DNA of 64,000 nucleotides from NCBI RefSeq assembly GCF_033449965.1, contig NZ_CP137761.1, positions 1,736,001 to 1,800,000 of the forward strand, in the 5' to 3' direction. This DNA comes from Bacillus sp. T3. Its GTDB lineage: Bacteria > Bacillota > Bacilli > Bacillales > Cytobacillaceae. The notes below the pieces were generated by a model. It was not told the DNA's origin. It did no database searches and saw only the letters and a program-made list of their open reading frames with translations. Below, piece by piece: positions 1-7,333 of the stretch. Within the stretch, counting starts at the first letter, position 1. Each line of letters begins with the position of its first letter. Position numbers and translations under genes: made by a program.

Positions 1-773
1 CACGGGTCGCTATGATTACCTTTACTGGAAGTCCTGCTGTAGGTATTGGGATCCGTAATAAGGCCGGATTAAAGCGTGTAACCCTTGAGTTAGGATCGAA
101 TGCAGCAGTAATTGTTGATAAAGGAGTTGAAGTCGATAAGATCATTAGCCGATGTGTAATGGGGGCATTTTCGAACCAAGGTCAGGTCTGTATTTCATTG
201 CAACGTATTTATGTACATGAAGATGTATATGAGAAATTTGTTGAGAAATTCGTGGAGGCAACTAAAAATCTAAAATTAGGTGATCCGCTTGATTCAACAA
301 CTGATATATCTGTATTAATTTCAACAAAGGATGTCCAAAGAACCATGGATTGGATTGAAGAAGCAAGAGCAAATGGAGCGAAGATCGCGATTGGTGGAGC
401 ATCTGAGGGTAATATTGTTTATCCTTCGGTCATTTTAGATGCAGATTCTAGCTTAAAAGTATCTTGTCAGGAAGTATTTGCACCAATTGTGTTAATCAAT
501 AAAATAAAGTCAGTTGATGAAGCGTTTAATTTGGTTAATGATTCACGATATGGTCTACAAGCTGGGATATATACTGAGAATATTAAGAATGCACTAGATG
601 CAGCAGAAAAGTTACACGTTGGCGGTGTAATGATTAATGACATCCCTACCTTCCGTGTAGATCATATGCCATATGGTGGAGTAAAAGAAAGTGGTACTGG
701 TCGAGAGGGAATTAAATATGCAATTGAAGAAATGACTGAAATGAAACTAGTTATCTGGAACCGAAATGATTAA
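1..773 (+). CDS. Aldehyde dehydrogenase, C-terminal part (5' end outside window)
   Basis: This is the 3' portion of an NAD(P)-dependent aldehyde dehydrogenase, which oxidises an aldehyde to an acid in the cytoplasm. The reading frame is open to the window edge, so the ATG at 12 is internal. Visible motifs are LELGS with the general-base Glu (fragment residue 26), GQVC with the catalytic Cys (residue 60), and the late EVFAPI and PYGGVKESG motifs. The substrate cannot be named from this half. The next gene, an MHS-type carrier, may import its substrate or a precursor, but this is inference from position. Confidence 0.9.
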   Translation, partial: RVAMITFTGSPAVGIGIRNKAGLKRVTLELGSNAAVIVDKGVEVDKIISRCVMGAFSNQGQVCISLQRIYVHEDVYEKFVEKFVEATKNLKLGDPLDSTTDISVLISTKDVQRTMDWIEEARANGAKIAIGGASEGNIVYPSVILDADSSLKVSCQEVFAPIVLINKIKSVDEAFNLVNDSRYGLQAGIYTENIKNALDAAEKLHVGGVMINDIPTFRVDHMPYGGVKESGTGREGIKYAIEEMTEMKLVIWNRND

Positions 774-978
774 AAGTGGTATGAAAGAGGGAAAAAACAA
801 TTATTCAACGAATTCTGTATATCAACGAGGATAATGTGATCATTTAAATTACCACTTAAATGGGCTTAGGAATTAGATGATAGCTAAAAAATAAAATTCG
901 TAAGGATTCATTGTGCAACCCAAAGAAGGAATTTAGGCTTGTTTATTTACACCGAAACTTGAATTAAGAATTATTCAA

Positions 979-993
979 TTGAAAGCGTTTTTA
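979..993 (+). promoter_or_regulatory. cre-like site (CcpA) upstream of the MHS transporter
   Basis: TTGAAAGCGTTTTTA matches the Bacillus cre consensus WTGNAANCGNWNNCW with one mismatch. It lies about 90 bases before the transporter start, so carbon catabolite control of the transporter is plausible. The rest of the 309-base gap (774-1082) shows no gene. Confidence 0.45.
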
Positions 994-1082
994 TTTAGGT
1001 GTACTTCAATTAGTTTACTATCTTCTTTATTTATTCATTTTAATCACCAGATTAAAATAATCTATCAAAAAGGGGATTTGAT

Positions 1083-2374
1083 ATGAAAAGGATCATAACA
1101 GCTACATCATTAGGTAATATTATTGAGTGGTATGAATATGGTGTTTATAGTTATATGGCTGCTATTATAGGAGCGCAATTTTTCCCAGAAAGCAACAAGA
1201 TGACAGCTCTGTTAAGTGGTTTTGCTATTTTTGCGATTTCCTTTATCGTCAGACCGCTAGGAGGTATTATCTTTGGTTCAATTGGGGATCGATTTGGTCG
1301 AAAGCAGATCATGCTAATTACTATTCTGTTGATGTCATTCTCAGGAGCTGCACTTGGTTTACTTCCCAATTATAATTCCATAGGTTTAATGGCGCCGATT
1401 CTGTTAATCATTCTGCGGATTGGACAGGGCTTAGCAGCAGGGGGAGAATACGCAGGCGCTACTGTTTATGTAAATGAATCTGCTGATAAATCTCGCCGAG
1501 GTTTTTTTGCGAGTTTTCTTGAAGCAGGTACAGTAATTGGTTATCTTATAGGATCATTGGTTGTAGCTTTGCTTACCTTCCTGCTTGGCCAAGACGATAT
1601 GTCAGCTTGGGGATGGCGTATCCCGTTTCTTTTGTCACTACCTTTAGCATTGGCAGGATTATATATCAGAGTAAAACTTGAGGATTCACCAGCTTTTACC
1701 CAGATGAAAAATGAAAACAGTCTATCAAAGGAGCCTCTTCGAGAAGTGTTTTCAACATCTAAAAAACCATTGATAGTTTCCTTTTTAATTTTGGCATACG
1801 CCTATTGTGGTTATTATACCGTGATGACATTTATTCCCTCATATTTCTCTAGCCAGGTTGGCTTATCGACATCTGACTCATTCAAGGCAACTACAATTGG
1901 CATGATATTAATGATTATTCTCATTGTTACTTTTGGGGCTTTAAGTGACCGTATTGGTAAAAGGCTACTCTTATTTTTGTCTTCTTTATTTGGTGTTTTA
2001 TCATCATTCCCTATTTTTATTTACATGAATTCTGGAAGTCAGTTGGCACCATTGGTTAGTTATGTAATATTGACCATAATTGTAGCTTGCGTTGCAGGTG
2101 TTTATTGCTCAACCATCCCCATGATGTTTCAAAGTCAAGTACGAATCGTTTCTTATGCAATTTCTTTAAATATAGCGGCGGCAATTTTTGGCGGGGAGCT
2201 CCTTTCATTATGACAGCGTTGGAGTCTTGGACGGGAAATAGTTTAATTCCAGCTTTCTTCTTGATGGGGACAGGGCTTATGTCATTAGTTGGAACTATAT
2301 TTATACCCAAAACTGTGGAGGCGAATAAAGTTGATTTCCAAGAAATAGAGACAAAAGATCTGAAAAGTAGCTAA
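1083..2374 (+). pseudogene. MHS-family (ProP/KgtP-like) MFS transporter, frameshifted near its C-terminus
   Basis: The product is a 12-helix proton symporter of the metabolite:H+ symporter branch. The N-terminus (SLGNIIEWYEYGVYSY) and the loop GDRFGRKQ are typical. Translation runs in one frame from ATG 1083 to about 2195, where it leaves the frame in a run of four Gs. The C-terminus (APFIMTALESWTG and onward) continues in another frame to 2374. Adding one base at the G run restores about 430 residues, the normal family length. The gene is therefore either a recent pseudogene or carries a base-calling error. A perfect terminator follows. Confidence 0.8.
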
Positions 2375-2395
2375 TAAATCATGATCCTAAATTTT

Positions 2396-2436
2396 GAGCC
2401 TGTGGAAAAAATCAATTTTTCCACAGGCTCATTTTA
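2396..2436 (+). terminator. Rho-independent terminator after the transporter
   Basis: A perfect 15-base stem (GAGCCTGTGGAAAAA, 2396-2410, with its complement 2416-2430) and a five-base loop are followed by a T-rich tail. Confidence 0.85.
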
Positions 2437-2452
2437 TTTATTGTACCATCAC

Positions 2453-2521
2453 ACTATCTTTATGGATAGTATGTGTCGAAGAAGTGCATACTTGTTTGGG
2501 AATCCACATCCACTATATAAT
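2453..2521 (+). promoter_or_regulatory. HxlR-module promoter, copy 1 (upstream of moaD)
   Basis: This is one of three near-identical promoters (others at 5011 and 6119). It contains the perfect dyad ACTATC-N6-GATAGT (2453-2470), overlapping a second dyad AGTATG-N13-CATACT (2468-2492). The second dyad runs into the -35 TTGTTT (2492-2497), followed by 18 bases and the -10 TATAAT (2516-2521). A regulator bound here would cover the -35. Copy 2 sits beside the hxlR gene, so HxlR is the likely ligand (inference). Confidence 0.7.
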
Positions 2522-2646
2522 TCTTTCAAATCAAGTAAGGGAGGCTTCAATCATAAATAAAAATATAAACCTCTGGATTTAAGGCGATTCCACACCACTT
2601 TGTAATGGTGGCGGATACCATTGGAAAAACGAAGAGAGGGATTAAC

Positions 2647-2880
2647 ATGAATAAAATTTTGTTTTTTGCCCAATTACGTGATGTAGTCGGTAAAGATTCG
2701 GTTTATATGGATCTGTCCGGGAAAACTATTTCTGAAGTAAAAACAAAACTCTTAGAAACCTATCCAGCTTTAAAACTTGATTCAGCTATGGTGGCTGTAA
2801 ATGAGGAATTTGCCGGAAATGAAGAAATTAATAATACTCAGGATGAGATTGCTTTTATTTCGCCTGTAAGCGGGGGGTGA
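2647..2880 (+). CDS. moaD: MoaD/ThiS-type ubiquitin-like sulfur carrier
   Basis: This 77-residue beta-grasp protein ends in SPVSGG. That is the diglycine tail which an E1-like enzyme adenylates and thiocarboxylates so that it can donate sulfur in molybdopterin (or thiamine-like) synthesis. The ATG at 2647 is chosen because AGAGAGGG precedes it and the length fits the family. A ThiF/MoeB-like gene follows after four bases but is broken. No moaE, moaA or moeA is visible here. The long leader starts at the HxlR-module promoter. Confidence 0.85.
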   Translation: MNKILFFAQLRDVVGKDSVYMDLSGKTISEVKTKLLETYPALKLDSAMVAVNEEFAGNEEINNTQDEIAFISPVSGG

Positions 2881-2884
2881 GAAT

Positions 2885-3176
2885 ATGTTTGAACGCTATT
2901 CACGCCAAACACTTTTACCTGCAATCGGTTATGAGGTCAAGTAAGAGTTCAAAATAAACATGTATTGATTATCGGAGCAGGCGCATTAGGATCCGGCAGT
3001 GCAGAAATGATGACACGATCTGGAGTGGGTCGTTTGACGATTATAGATAGAGATTATGTCGAAGAAAGCAATTTACAACGTCAGCAGCTTTATACGGAAG
3101 AAGATGTACGTGAGAAACTGCTATCGTTTTTGGTACTGGTTTGATACTATGTGATGGGAAGTTAGCTGGAAACTGA
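2885..3176 (+). pseudogene. ThiF/MoeB-like adenylyltransferase remnant
   Basis: The start FERYSRQTLLPAIGYE and the nucleotide loop IIGAGALGSG are those of the E1-like ThiF/MoeB/HesA family, which activates MoaD or ThiS. The frame is lost at about 2936. One extra G there restores GYEGQVRVQNKHVLII. After about 80 residues the sequence jumps to what looks like the family C-terminus (VFGTGLILCDGK), so the central part with the zinc cysteines and catalytic Cys is missing. The gene cannot make a working E1 even if the frameshift is a sequencing error. Confidence 0.75.
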
Positions 3177-3223
3177 AAGATTTAACGTATAAAAGTTTAA
3201 TTAAAAGTTTTTACAACAGCAAG

Positions 3224-3256
3224 AAGGGAGCTTGTTTTTAAACAAACTCCCTTTTA
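3224..3256. terminator. Hairpin terminator between convergent genes
   Basis: AAGGGAG (3224-3230) pairs with CTCCCTT (3247-3253), with further TTGTTT/AAACAA pairing inside and a T run after it. It can serve the moaD unit and, in the opposite sense, the cysteine hydrolase. Confidence 0.7.
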
Positions 3257-3282
3257 TGATTTAAATAATAAGCATCATAATG

Positions 3283-3834
3283 TTAGTTTCGCTTCAGGAA
3301 ATCCTCGGTTGAAATTACATTGCAATACATGCTTTGAAGTGCGCTGACAAATGCATAATGAACCTGTTCTGCTGGTACAATCTTACCTTGGTAAGATAAA
3401 TCCCTTGTCGCACATGCATCTTCAATTAATGTAGTTTCAAAGCCGAGATCCACTGCAGCTCTAACGGTTGCATCAATACACATATGTGTCATCATACCTA
3501 CAACCACTACTTTGGTTACACCGTTTGCTCTTAATTTGCTTTCTAAATCAGTCTGTAAAAAGCTGTTAGGGAAATTTTTCCTAATAATGGTTTCGTGTTC
3601 CAATGGTTGAACAGTTTCATGTATATCAGCTCCCACTGTATTGGGAAGAAAGAAGCCTAACTCTGGATTACTTGCGAAATGCTGAACATGAAAAATAATA
3701 TCTTTGTTATTTTGTCTAAACCAATCAAGAACTTTAGCAGCATTAGCGGCTGCTTTATCAGGATTGCTTAACTCCATCATTCCATTTGGAAAATAGTCGT
3801 TTTGTATATCGACAATGATTAAAGCTGTACTCAT
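3283..3834 (-). CDS. Isochorismatase-family cysteine hydrolase
   Basis: This 183-residue member of the nicotinamidase/isochorismatase superfamily has the opening ALIIVDIQNDYF with the catalytic Asp and the nucleophile motif VVGMMTHMCID. ATG 3834 is chosen because GAGGTG lies six bases upstream; a GTG nine bases earlier is in frame. Members hydrolyse amides or enol ethers such as nicotinamide, and the motif alone does not give the substrate. It is divergent from an Lrp-type regulator 121 bases away, which probably controls it. A role in NAD salvage would fit the neighbours but is not shown. Confidence 0.85.
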   Translation of the reverse strand: MSTALIIVDIQNDYFPNGMMELSNPDKAAANAAKVLDWFRQNNKDIIFHVQHFASNPELGFFLPNTVGADIHETVQPLEHETIIRKNFPNSFLQTDLESKLRANGVTKVVVVGMMTHMCIDATVRAAVDLGFETTLIEDACATRDLSYQGKIVPAEQVHYAFVSALQSMYCNVISTEDFLKRN

Positions 3835-3955
3835 TTTATCCACCTCATTAGAAATTTTTTATTACGAGTATTATGATATTAAATATCTTAATTTCTATCG
3901 ATACTTTGATGAAACACTCTTAGCTTAAAGAATTTCATGGTGAAAGGAATTTAAA

Positions 3956-4399
3956 ATGGAACTTGATAATATTGATTTTCAGATCCTTCGGTTACTATCC
4001 GAAAAATCACGTATTCAATGGAAAGACCTAGGTCAACAAATTCATATGACGGGACAAGCAGTAGGAAATCGTATTAAAAAACTTGAGGATAGTGGTGTAA
4101 TTAAAGCCTACACTCTACTAGTAGACGAGATGAAATTAGGACTTACTTATACAGCGTTTGTTATTATATATATGAAAACAGCAAATCATGAATCGTTTAT
4201 ACGTTTTGTTCATGATCGAAATGATGTACTTGAAGTTCACAGGGTATCAGGAGAAGGATGTTACCATTTAAAAATAAAAGTTAAATCCCAAGATCAATTA
4301 AATCTTTTTCTTAATGAACTTCTAGTATATGGGAATTATAGTATACATTTATCCATACAAGAGATTAAACAACTGAATCCGGTGAAATCACTTATTTAA
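3956..4399 (+). CDS. Lrp/AsnC-family transcriptional regulator
   Basis: This 147-residue protein has an N-terminal winged helix (NIDFQILRLLSEKSRIQWKDLGQQIHMTGQAVGNRIKKLE, residues 4-43, read in pieces) and a C-terminal ligand-binding domain. Proteins of this family form octamers that sense amino acids or related small molecules. It is transcribed away from the cysteine hydrolase, the usual layout for a local regulator. RBS GAAAGGAA precedes ATG 3956. The ligand is unknown. Confidence 0.85.
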   Translation: MELDNIDFQILRLLSEKSRIQWKDLGQQIHMTGQAVGNRIKKLEDSGVIKAYTLLVDEMKLGLTYTAFVIIYMKTANHESFIRFVHDRNDVLEVHRVSGEGCYHLKIKVKSQDQLNLFLNELLVYGNYSIHLSIQEIKQLNPVKSLI

Positions 4400-4560
4400 A
4401 GCTTATTCCGACCTGCTTTATGAGGTTGTTGATAATATAACTAGAATCTATACAAAAGGGTAAGAAAAGTGAAGACCTATAAAGTAAATTATCGGTATAG
4501 AAAACTATCTAAATATAAGAATAGATGACAAAAGAACAAGAGGATAAAAACATAAAAATA

Positions 4561-4616
4561 GCAAAAAAGGTATAATTCTCAATGATATTGAGGCATTATA
4601 CCTTTTTTGCTTAGGA
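4561..4616. terminator. Long bidirectional terminator hairpin
   Basis: A perfect 16-base stem (4561-4576 with 4595-4610) flanks an inner six-base stem (CTCAAT/ATTGAG). A-rich and T-rich ends allow termination on both strands, that is for the Lrp gene and for hxlR, which converge here. Confidence 0.8.
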
Positions 4617-4670
4617 TGATTTTTTCATTGTCCGAGTTTGTCACTCAAATCACAATAGCTGTATTTTCTT

Positions 4671-5006
4671 TTATTTTTTTTTATTTATCTCTCCCCATTG
4701 GCACATTTCTTGGATAATAGGCCAAAGGGTTTGCCCTTTTTCAGCGAGGCTATATTCTACCTTTGGAGGGATTTGTGGATATTCCTTACGATGGATTAAG
4801 CCATCATTCTCCAATTCCTTTAATGTAGAACTGAGTGTTTTATAGGTTATTTTCCCTATCATTCGCTGAAGTTCGTTATACCGTACCACACCATTTTTTG
4901 ATAAATAGTAAATGATTAGCAGTTTCCATTTACCATTGATAATGGAAAGGGTGTAGTTAAAAAAAGGCTCTTGATTGTCGGCGTCATTACTTTTAGATGG
5001 TTTCAT
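4671..5006 (-). CDS. HxlR/DUF24-family winged-helix regulator
   Basis: This 111-residue regulator has the HxlR core GKWKLLIIYYLSKNGVVRYN (residues 25-44) followed by the wing QIPPKVEYSLAEKG. The N-terminal cysteine used by redox-sensing DUF24 proteins such as YodB is replaced by Phe (NQEPFFNY); the only Cys is residue 102. Electrophile sensing by the usual thiol switch is therefore unlikely, and a metabolite signal is possible. The dyad 5013-5030 overlaps its Shine-Dalgarno sequence (AGGAGGG), which suggests autoregulation. nadE is transcribed divergently. Confidence 0.9.
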   Translation of the reverse strand: MKPSKSNDADNQEPFFNYTLSIINGKWKLLIIYYLSKNGVVRYNELQRMIGKITYKTLSSTLKELENDGLIHRKEYPQIPPKVEYSLAEKGQTLWPIIQEMCQWGEINKKK

Positions 5007-5010
5007 ATTT

Positions 5011-5080
5011 ATACTACCCTCCTAGATAGTATGTGTCGAAAAAGTGCATACTTGTTCGAGAATCTATACCAACTATATAA
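5011..5080 (+). promoter_or_regulatory. HxlR-module promoter, copy 2 (hxlR/nadE intergenic)
   Basis: Same architecture as the copies at 2453 and 6119: ACTACC-N6-GATAGT (5013-5030, one mismatch), AGTATG-N13-CATACT (5028-5051), -35 TTGTTC (5051-5056), 18 bases, -10 TATAAT (5075-5080). It reads toward nadE. The left dyad covers the hxlR ribosome-binding region on the other strand. Confidence 0.75.
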
Positions 5081-5112
5081 TACATTCAGATTCAAGTAAA
5101 GGGGGAAATGCG

Positions 5113-5181
5113 GTGGCGAAAATTGGAATTTTCGGTTCTTCCTTCGACCCGATCACTAATGTCCACTTGTGGACGAATACA
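5113..5181 (+). pseudogene. nadD: N-terminal remnant of nadD (nicotinate-nucleotide adenylyltransferase)
   Basis: From GTG 5113 the frame reads AKIGIFGSSFDPITNVHLW, the nucleotidyltransferase start of NadD. About 20 recognisable residues are followed directly by the nadE leader, and the rest of nadD is missing. The frame stays open into nadE, which gives an apparent fusion, but nadE has its own ribosome site and ATG. I read this as an internal deletion that removed nadD and kept its promoter for nadE. Confidence 0.7.
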
Positions 5182-5223
5182 TTAAATCAAAACATTTGTA
5201 CCAATAAAAAGGGGGAATTTCCA

Positions 5224-6042
5224 ATGAACAAACAAGTGGAAATCATCTATACTTTGAATGTTAAACCAGAGATCAACGCTAAGAAGGAGATTCGAAACCG
5301 GATCGACTTTCTCAAAGCATACTGTTTGAAAGCAGGAGCAAAAGGTTTTGTTTTGGGTATCAGCGGTGGTCAAGACTCGACGCTTACCGGGCGGATGTCG
5401 CAATTGGCGGCTGAAGAATTGAGGGCAGAAGGTTATGAAGCCAAATTTTATGCCGTTCGTCTGCCATATGGAACTCAAAAAGATGAACAAGATGCTCAAG
5501 CAGCTCTGGATTTTATCAAGCCCGACCAAACCTTCGTCTTAAATATCGAGGATCCCGTTGCTGCTTTTGTCAAAGTCTATACGAACGCGACGGGTGAGGA
5601 CCTTGCTGACTATCACAAAGGGAATGTTAAAGCCAGAATGCGTATGCTTGCCCAATACGCGATTGCCTGGGAGCAACAATGTTTGGTCATTGGTACGGAT
5701 CATGCAGCTGAAGCAGTAACTGGGTTCTTTACGAAATTCGGCGATGGTGGAGCTGACATCCTCCCTTTAACCGGCCTCACAAAAGGGCAGGGACGTGAAC
5801 TCTTGAAGGAGCTAAATGCTTCCGAACAACTTTACCTTAAGATTCCGACAGCTGACTTGCTCGATACCAAACCTCTGCAAGGAGATGAGACGGAACTTGG
5901 CATTGAATACAATGTTCTAGATCAATATTTACTAGGTAAGGATGTTGATCCTGTAGTTAAGGCGAATATTGAAAACCGATTCGAAGTTACAAAGCATAAA
6001 CGGGAGTTGCCCGTAACTCCATTTGATGCTTGGTGGAAGTAA
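5224..6042 (+). CDS. nadE: NH3-dependent NAD+ synthetase
   Basis: NadE amidates nicotinate adenine dinucleotide to NAD+, the last step of both synthesis and salvage. The 272-residue protein matches the short ammonia-dependent form. The ATP pyrophosphatase loop GISGGQDSTLTGR lies at about residues 45-57, and later motifs include GTDHAAEA and the KxPTADL segment. ATG 5224 is preceded by AAGGGGGAA. It is expressed from the HxlR-module promoter behind a truncated nadD and is closed by its own terminator at 6061. Confidence 0.95.
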   Translation: MNKQVEIIYTLNVKPEINAKKEIRNRIDFLKAYCLKAGAKGFVLGISGGQDSTLTGRMSQLAAEELRAEGYEAKFYAVRLPYGTQKDEQDAQAALDFIKPDQTFVLNIEDPVAAFVKVYTNATGEDLADYHKGNVKARMRMLAQYAIAWEQQCLVIGTDHAAEAVTGFFTKFGDGGADILPLTGLTKGQGRELLKELNASEQLYLKIPTADLLDTKPLQGDETELGIEYNVLDQYLLGKDVDPVVKANIENRFEVTKHKRELPVTPFDAWWK

Positions 6043-6060
6043 GCATTGTTTGAATGGATG

Positions 6061-6087
6061 CCGCTCTATAAAGGAGCGGTTTTTTTG
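6061..6087 (+). terminator. Terminator after nadE
   Basis: CCGCTC (6061-6066) pairs with GAGCGG (6074-6079) and is followed by a run of eight Ts. Confidence 0.85.
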
Positions 6088-6118
6088 TTCTAATGATTAG
6101 ATGTCAGTTTATAATTTC

Positions 6119-6187
6119 ACTATCGTTTAAGATAGTATGTGTCAAAAAAGTGCATACTTGTTCGCGGATATATACAAGCTATATAAT
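6119..6187 (+). promoter_or_regulatory. HxlR-module promoter, copy 3 (upstream of sirtuin operon)
   Basis: The perfect dyad ACTATC-N6-GATAGT (6119-6136) overlaps AGTATG-N13-CATACT (6134-6158). The -35 is TTGTTC (6158-6163) and the -10 is TATAAT (6182-6187), 18 bases apart. The bases on either side of these boxes also match copies 1 and 2, so the unit as a whole seems to have been duplicated. Confidence 0.75.
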
Positions 6188-6212
6188 TCATTTAAATTCA
6201 ATTAAAGGAGGG

Positions 6213-6284
6213 GTTGAACCTGAAGTAAAATATACACCTCTGATTCAAAAATTTGTTTTTGGAGATGAGGTGGCAAATAAGTGA
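6213..6284 (+). other. Leader reading frame, probable gene remnant
   Basis: Directly after GGAGGG, a 23-codon frame reads EVKYTPLIQKFVFGDEVANK before a stop, with no good start codon. The leader of copy 1 (around 2560) has a similar AATATAMACCTCTG stretch. Both leaders therefore seem to carry the beginning of the same lost gene. A functional leader peptide is possible but not supported by a start codon. Confidence 0.35.
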
Positions 6285-6330
6285 ATGTTTTTCAACCATG
6301 AAGAAAAATCGTTAGGAGGACAAATAAAGT

Positions 6331-7101
6331 ATGTTTACACATCAATATCAAGACAATATAGATACAATACTACAGAAAATCGAAGAAGCTGATGCGATTG
6401 TGGTTGGCGGTGCTGCTGGAATGTCTGCGGCAGCTGGATATAACTGGTATCGAGATGATGCAAATTTCCGAAAGTATTTTAACGAATTTGCTAAAGAATA
6501 TGGGATTGACAGTATCTTTGGAGGCTTTTACTATCGATTCTGCACAGAAGAAGAACGGTGGGCATATCTTGCTACTTTAATTAATTTTGTAGCGGAGGTT
6601 CCCATCGGCCAGCCTTATAAGGATCTGAATCAAATTTTAAAAGGTAAAAACTATTATATTCTTACGACTAATCAAGATACCCAATTTTTACAAGAGTTCC
6701 CGGAAGAAAAAGTTAGTGCCATTCAGGGTAACTGGACCTATTTACAGTGTAGTGGTCCCTGTCACGATGGAATTTATCCTTATGCGGAGCAAGCAAAGGA
6801 ACTGTGTGCCCACATCGAAGGGACAAGGATTCCATCAAGCTTGGTTCCAAAATGCCAGGAGTGTGGCGGCCCTATGGAACTTTGGGTACGTTCCTTTGTA
6901 TTTTTGGAAGGAGCCAAATTTAGGGACGAACATAAAAAATATCGTGAATTTCTTACGGAAAATCAAAATAAGAAAGTCCTCTTTTTAGAGTTGGGCGTTG
7001 GTCTAATGACTCCGATGTTCATCAAAGAACCCTTCTGGAACATGACTTACAGTTGGCCAGAACGCATACTACATTACCATCAATCCAAATCCGGAGCATA
7101 A
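6331..7101 (+). CDS. Class-M-like sirtuin 1 (SirTM-type), C-terminus cut by an in-frame stop
   Basis: Sir2-fold NAD-dependent enzyme. The NAD loop is GGAAGMSAAAG (26-36), followed by TTNQD (112-116). The zinc cysteines are C140, C144, C175 and C178. The catalytic His of classical deacylases is Gln132 (IQGNW), as in SirTM enzymes, which transfer ADP-ribose to proteins and release nicotinamide. The GFYYRF-TEEERWAYL block is also SirTM-like. A TAA at 7099-7101 ends the protein, but the same frame continues for 37 codons (LATRELKDKGLAIHEDIAQ...) to 7215. These resemble the end of sirtuin 2, so the natural gene probably ends at 7215. RBS TAGGAGG precedes ATG 6331. Confidence 0.85.
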   Translation: MFTHQYQDNIDTILQKIEEADAIVVGGAAGMSAAAGYNWYRDDANFRKYFNEFAKEYGIDSIFGGFYYRFCTEEERWAYLATLINFVAEVPIGQPYKDLNQILKGKNYYILTTNQDTQFLQEFPEEKVSAIQGNWTYLQCSGPCHDGIYPYAEQAKELCAHIEGTRIPSSLVPKCQECGGPMELWVRSFVFLEGAKFRDEHKKYREFLTENQNKKVLFLELGVGLMTPMFIKEPFWNMTYSWPERILHYHQSKSGA

Positions 7102-7333
7102 CTTGCTACCAGGGAATTGAAGGATAAAGGACTCGCCATTCATGAAGATATAGCGCAAGTACTACGAGATGTTCTGGCTGAACAGCAAAGTGAAAGGAAA
7201 CAAGATGCGGTTTAACAGAATCAACAGGCATCTTCCATATCAACAGTACAAAGAACGTCTTCAAATTCTTATTAAGGAAATTCAATTTTAGTTCCGAGTA
7301 TATCATCGATATCTTATAAAGCTGGAGGATTAA

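Noticed and set aside
5044..6042. A 332-codon frame that fuses a NadD start to NadE
   Set aside because: nadE has its own ATG with a strong ribosome site and normal length; the upstream part is a deletion stub without NadD function.
7099..7101. TAA in sirtuin 1 considered as a recoded codon
   Set aside because: TAA is not used for selenocysteine or pyrrolysine and no recoding hairpin is seen; a nonsense change is simpler.
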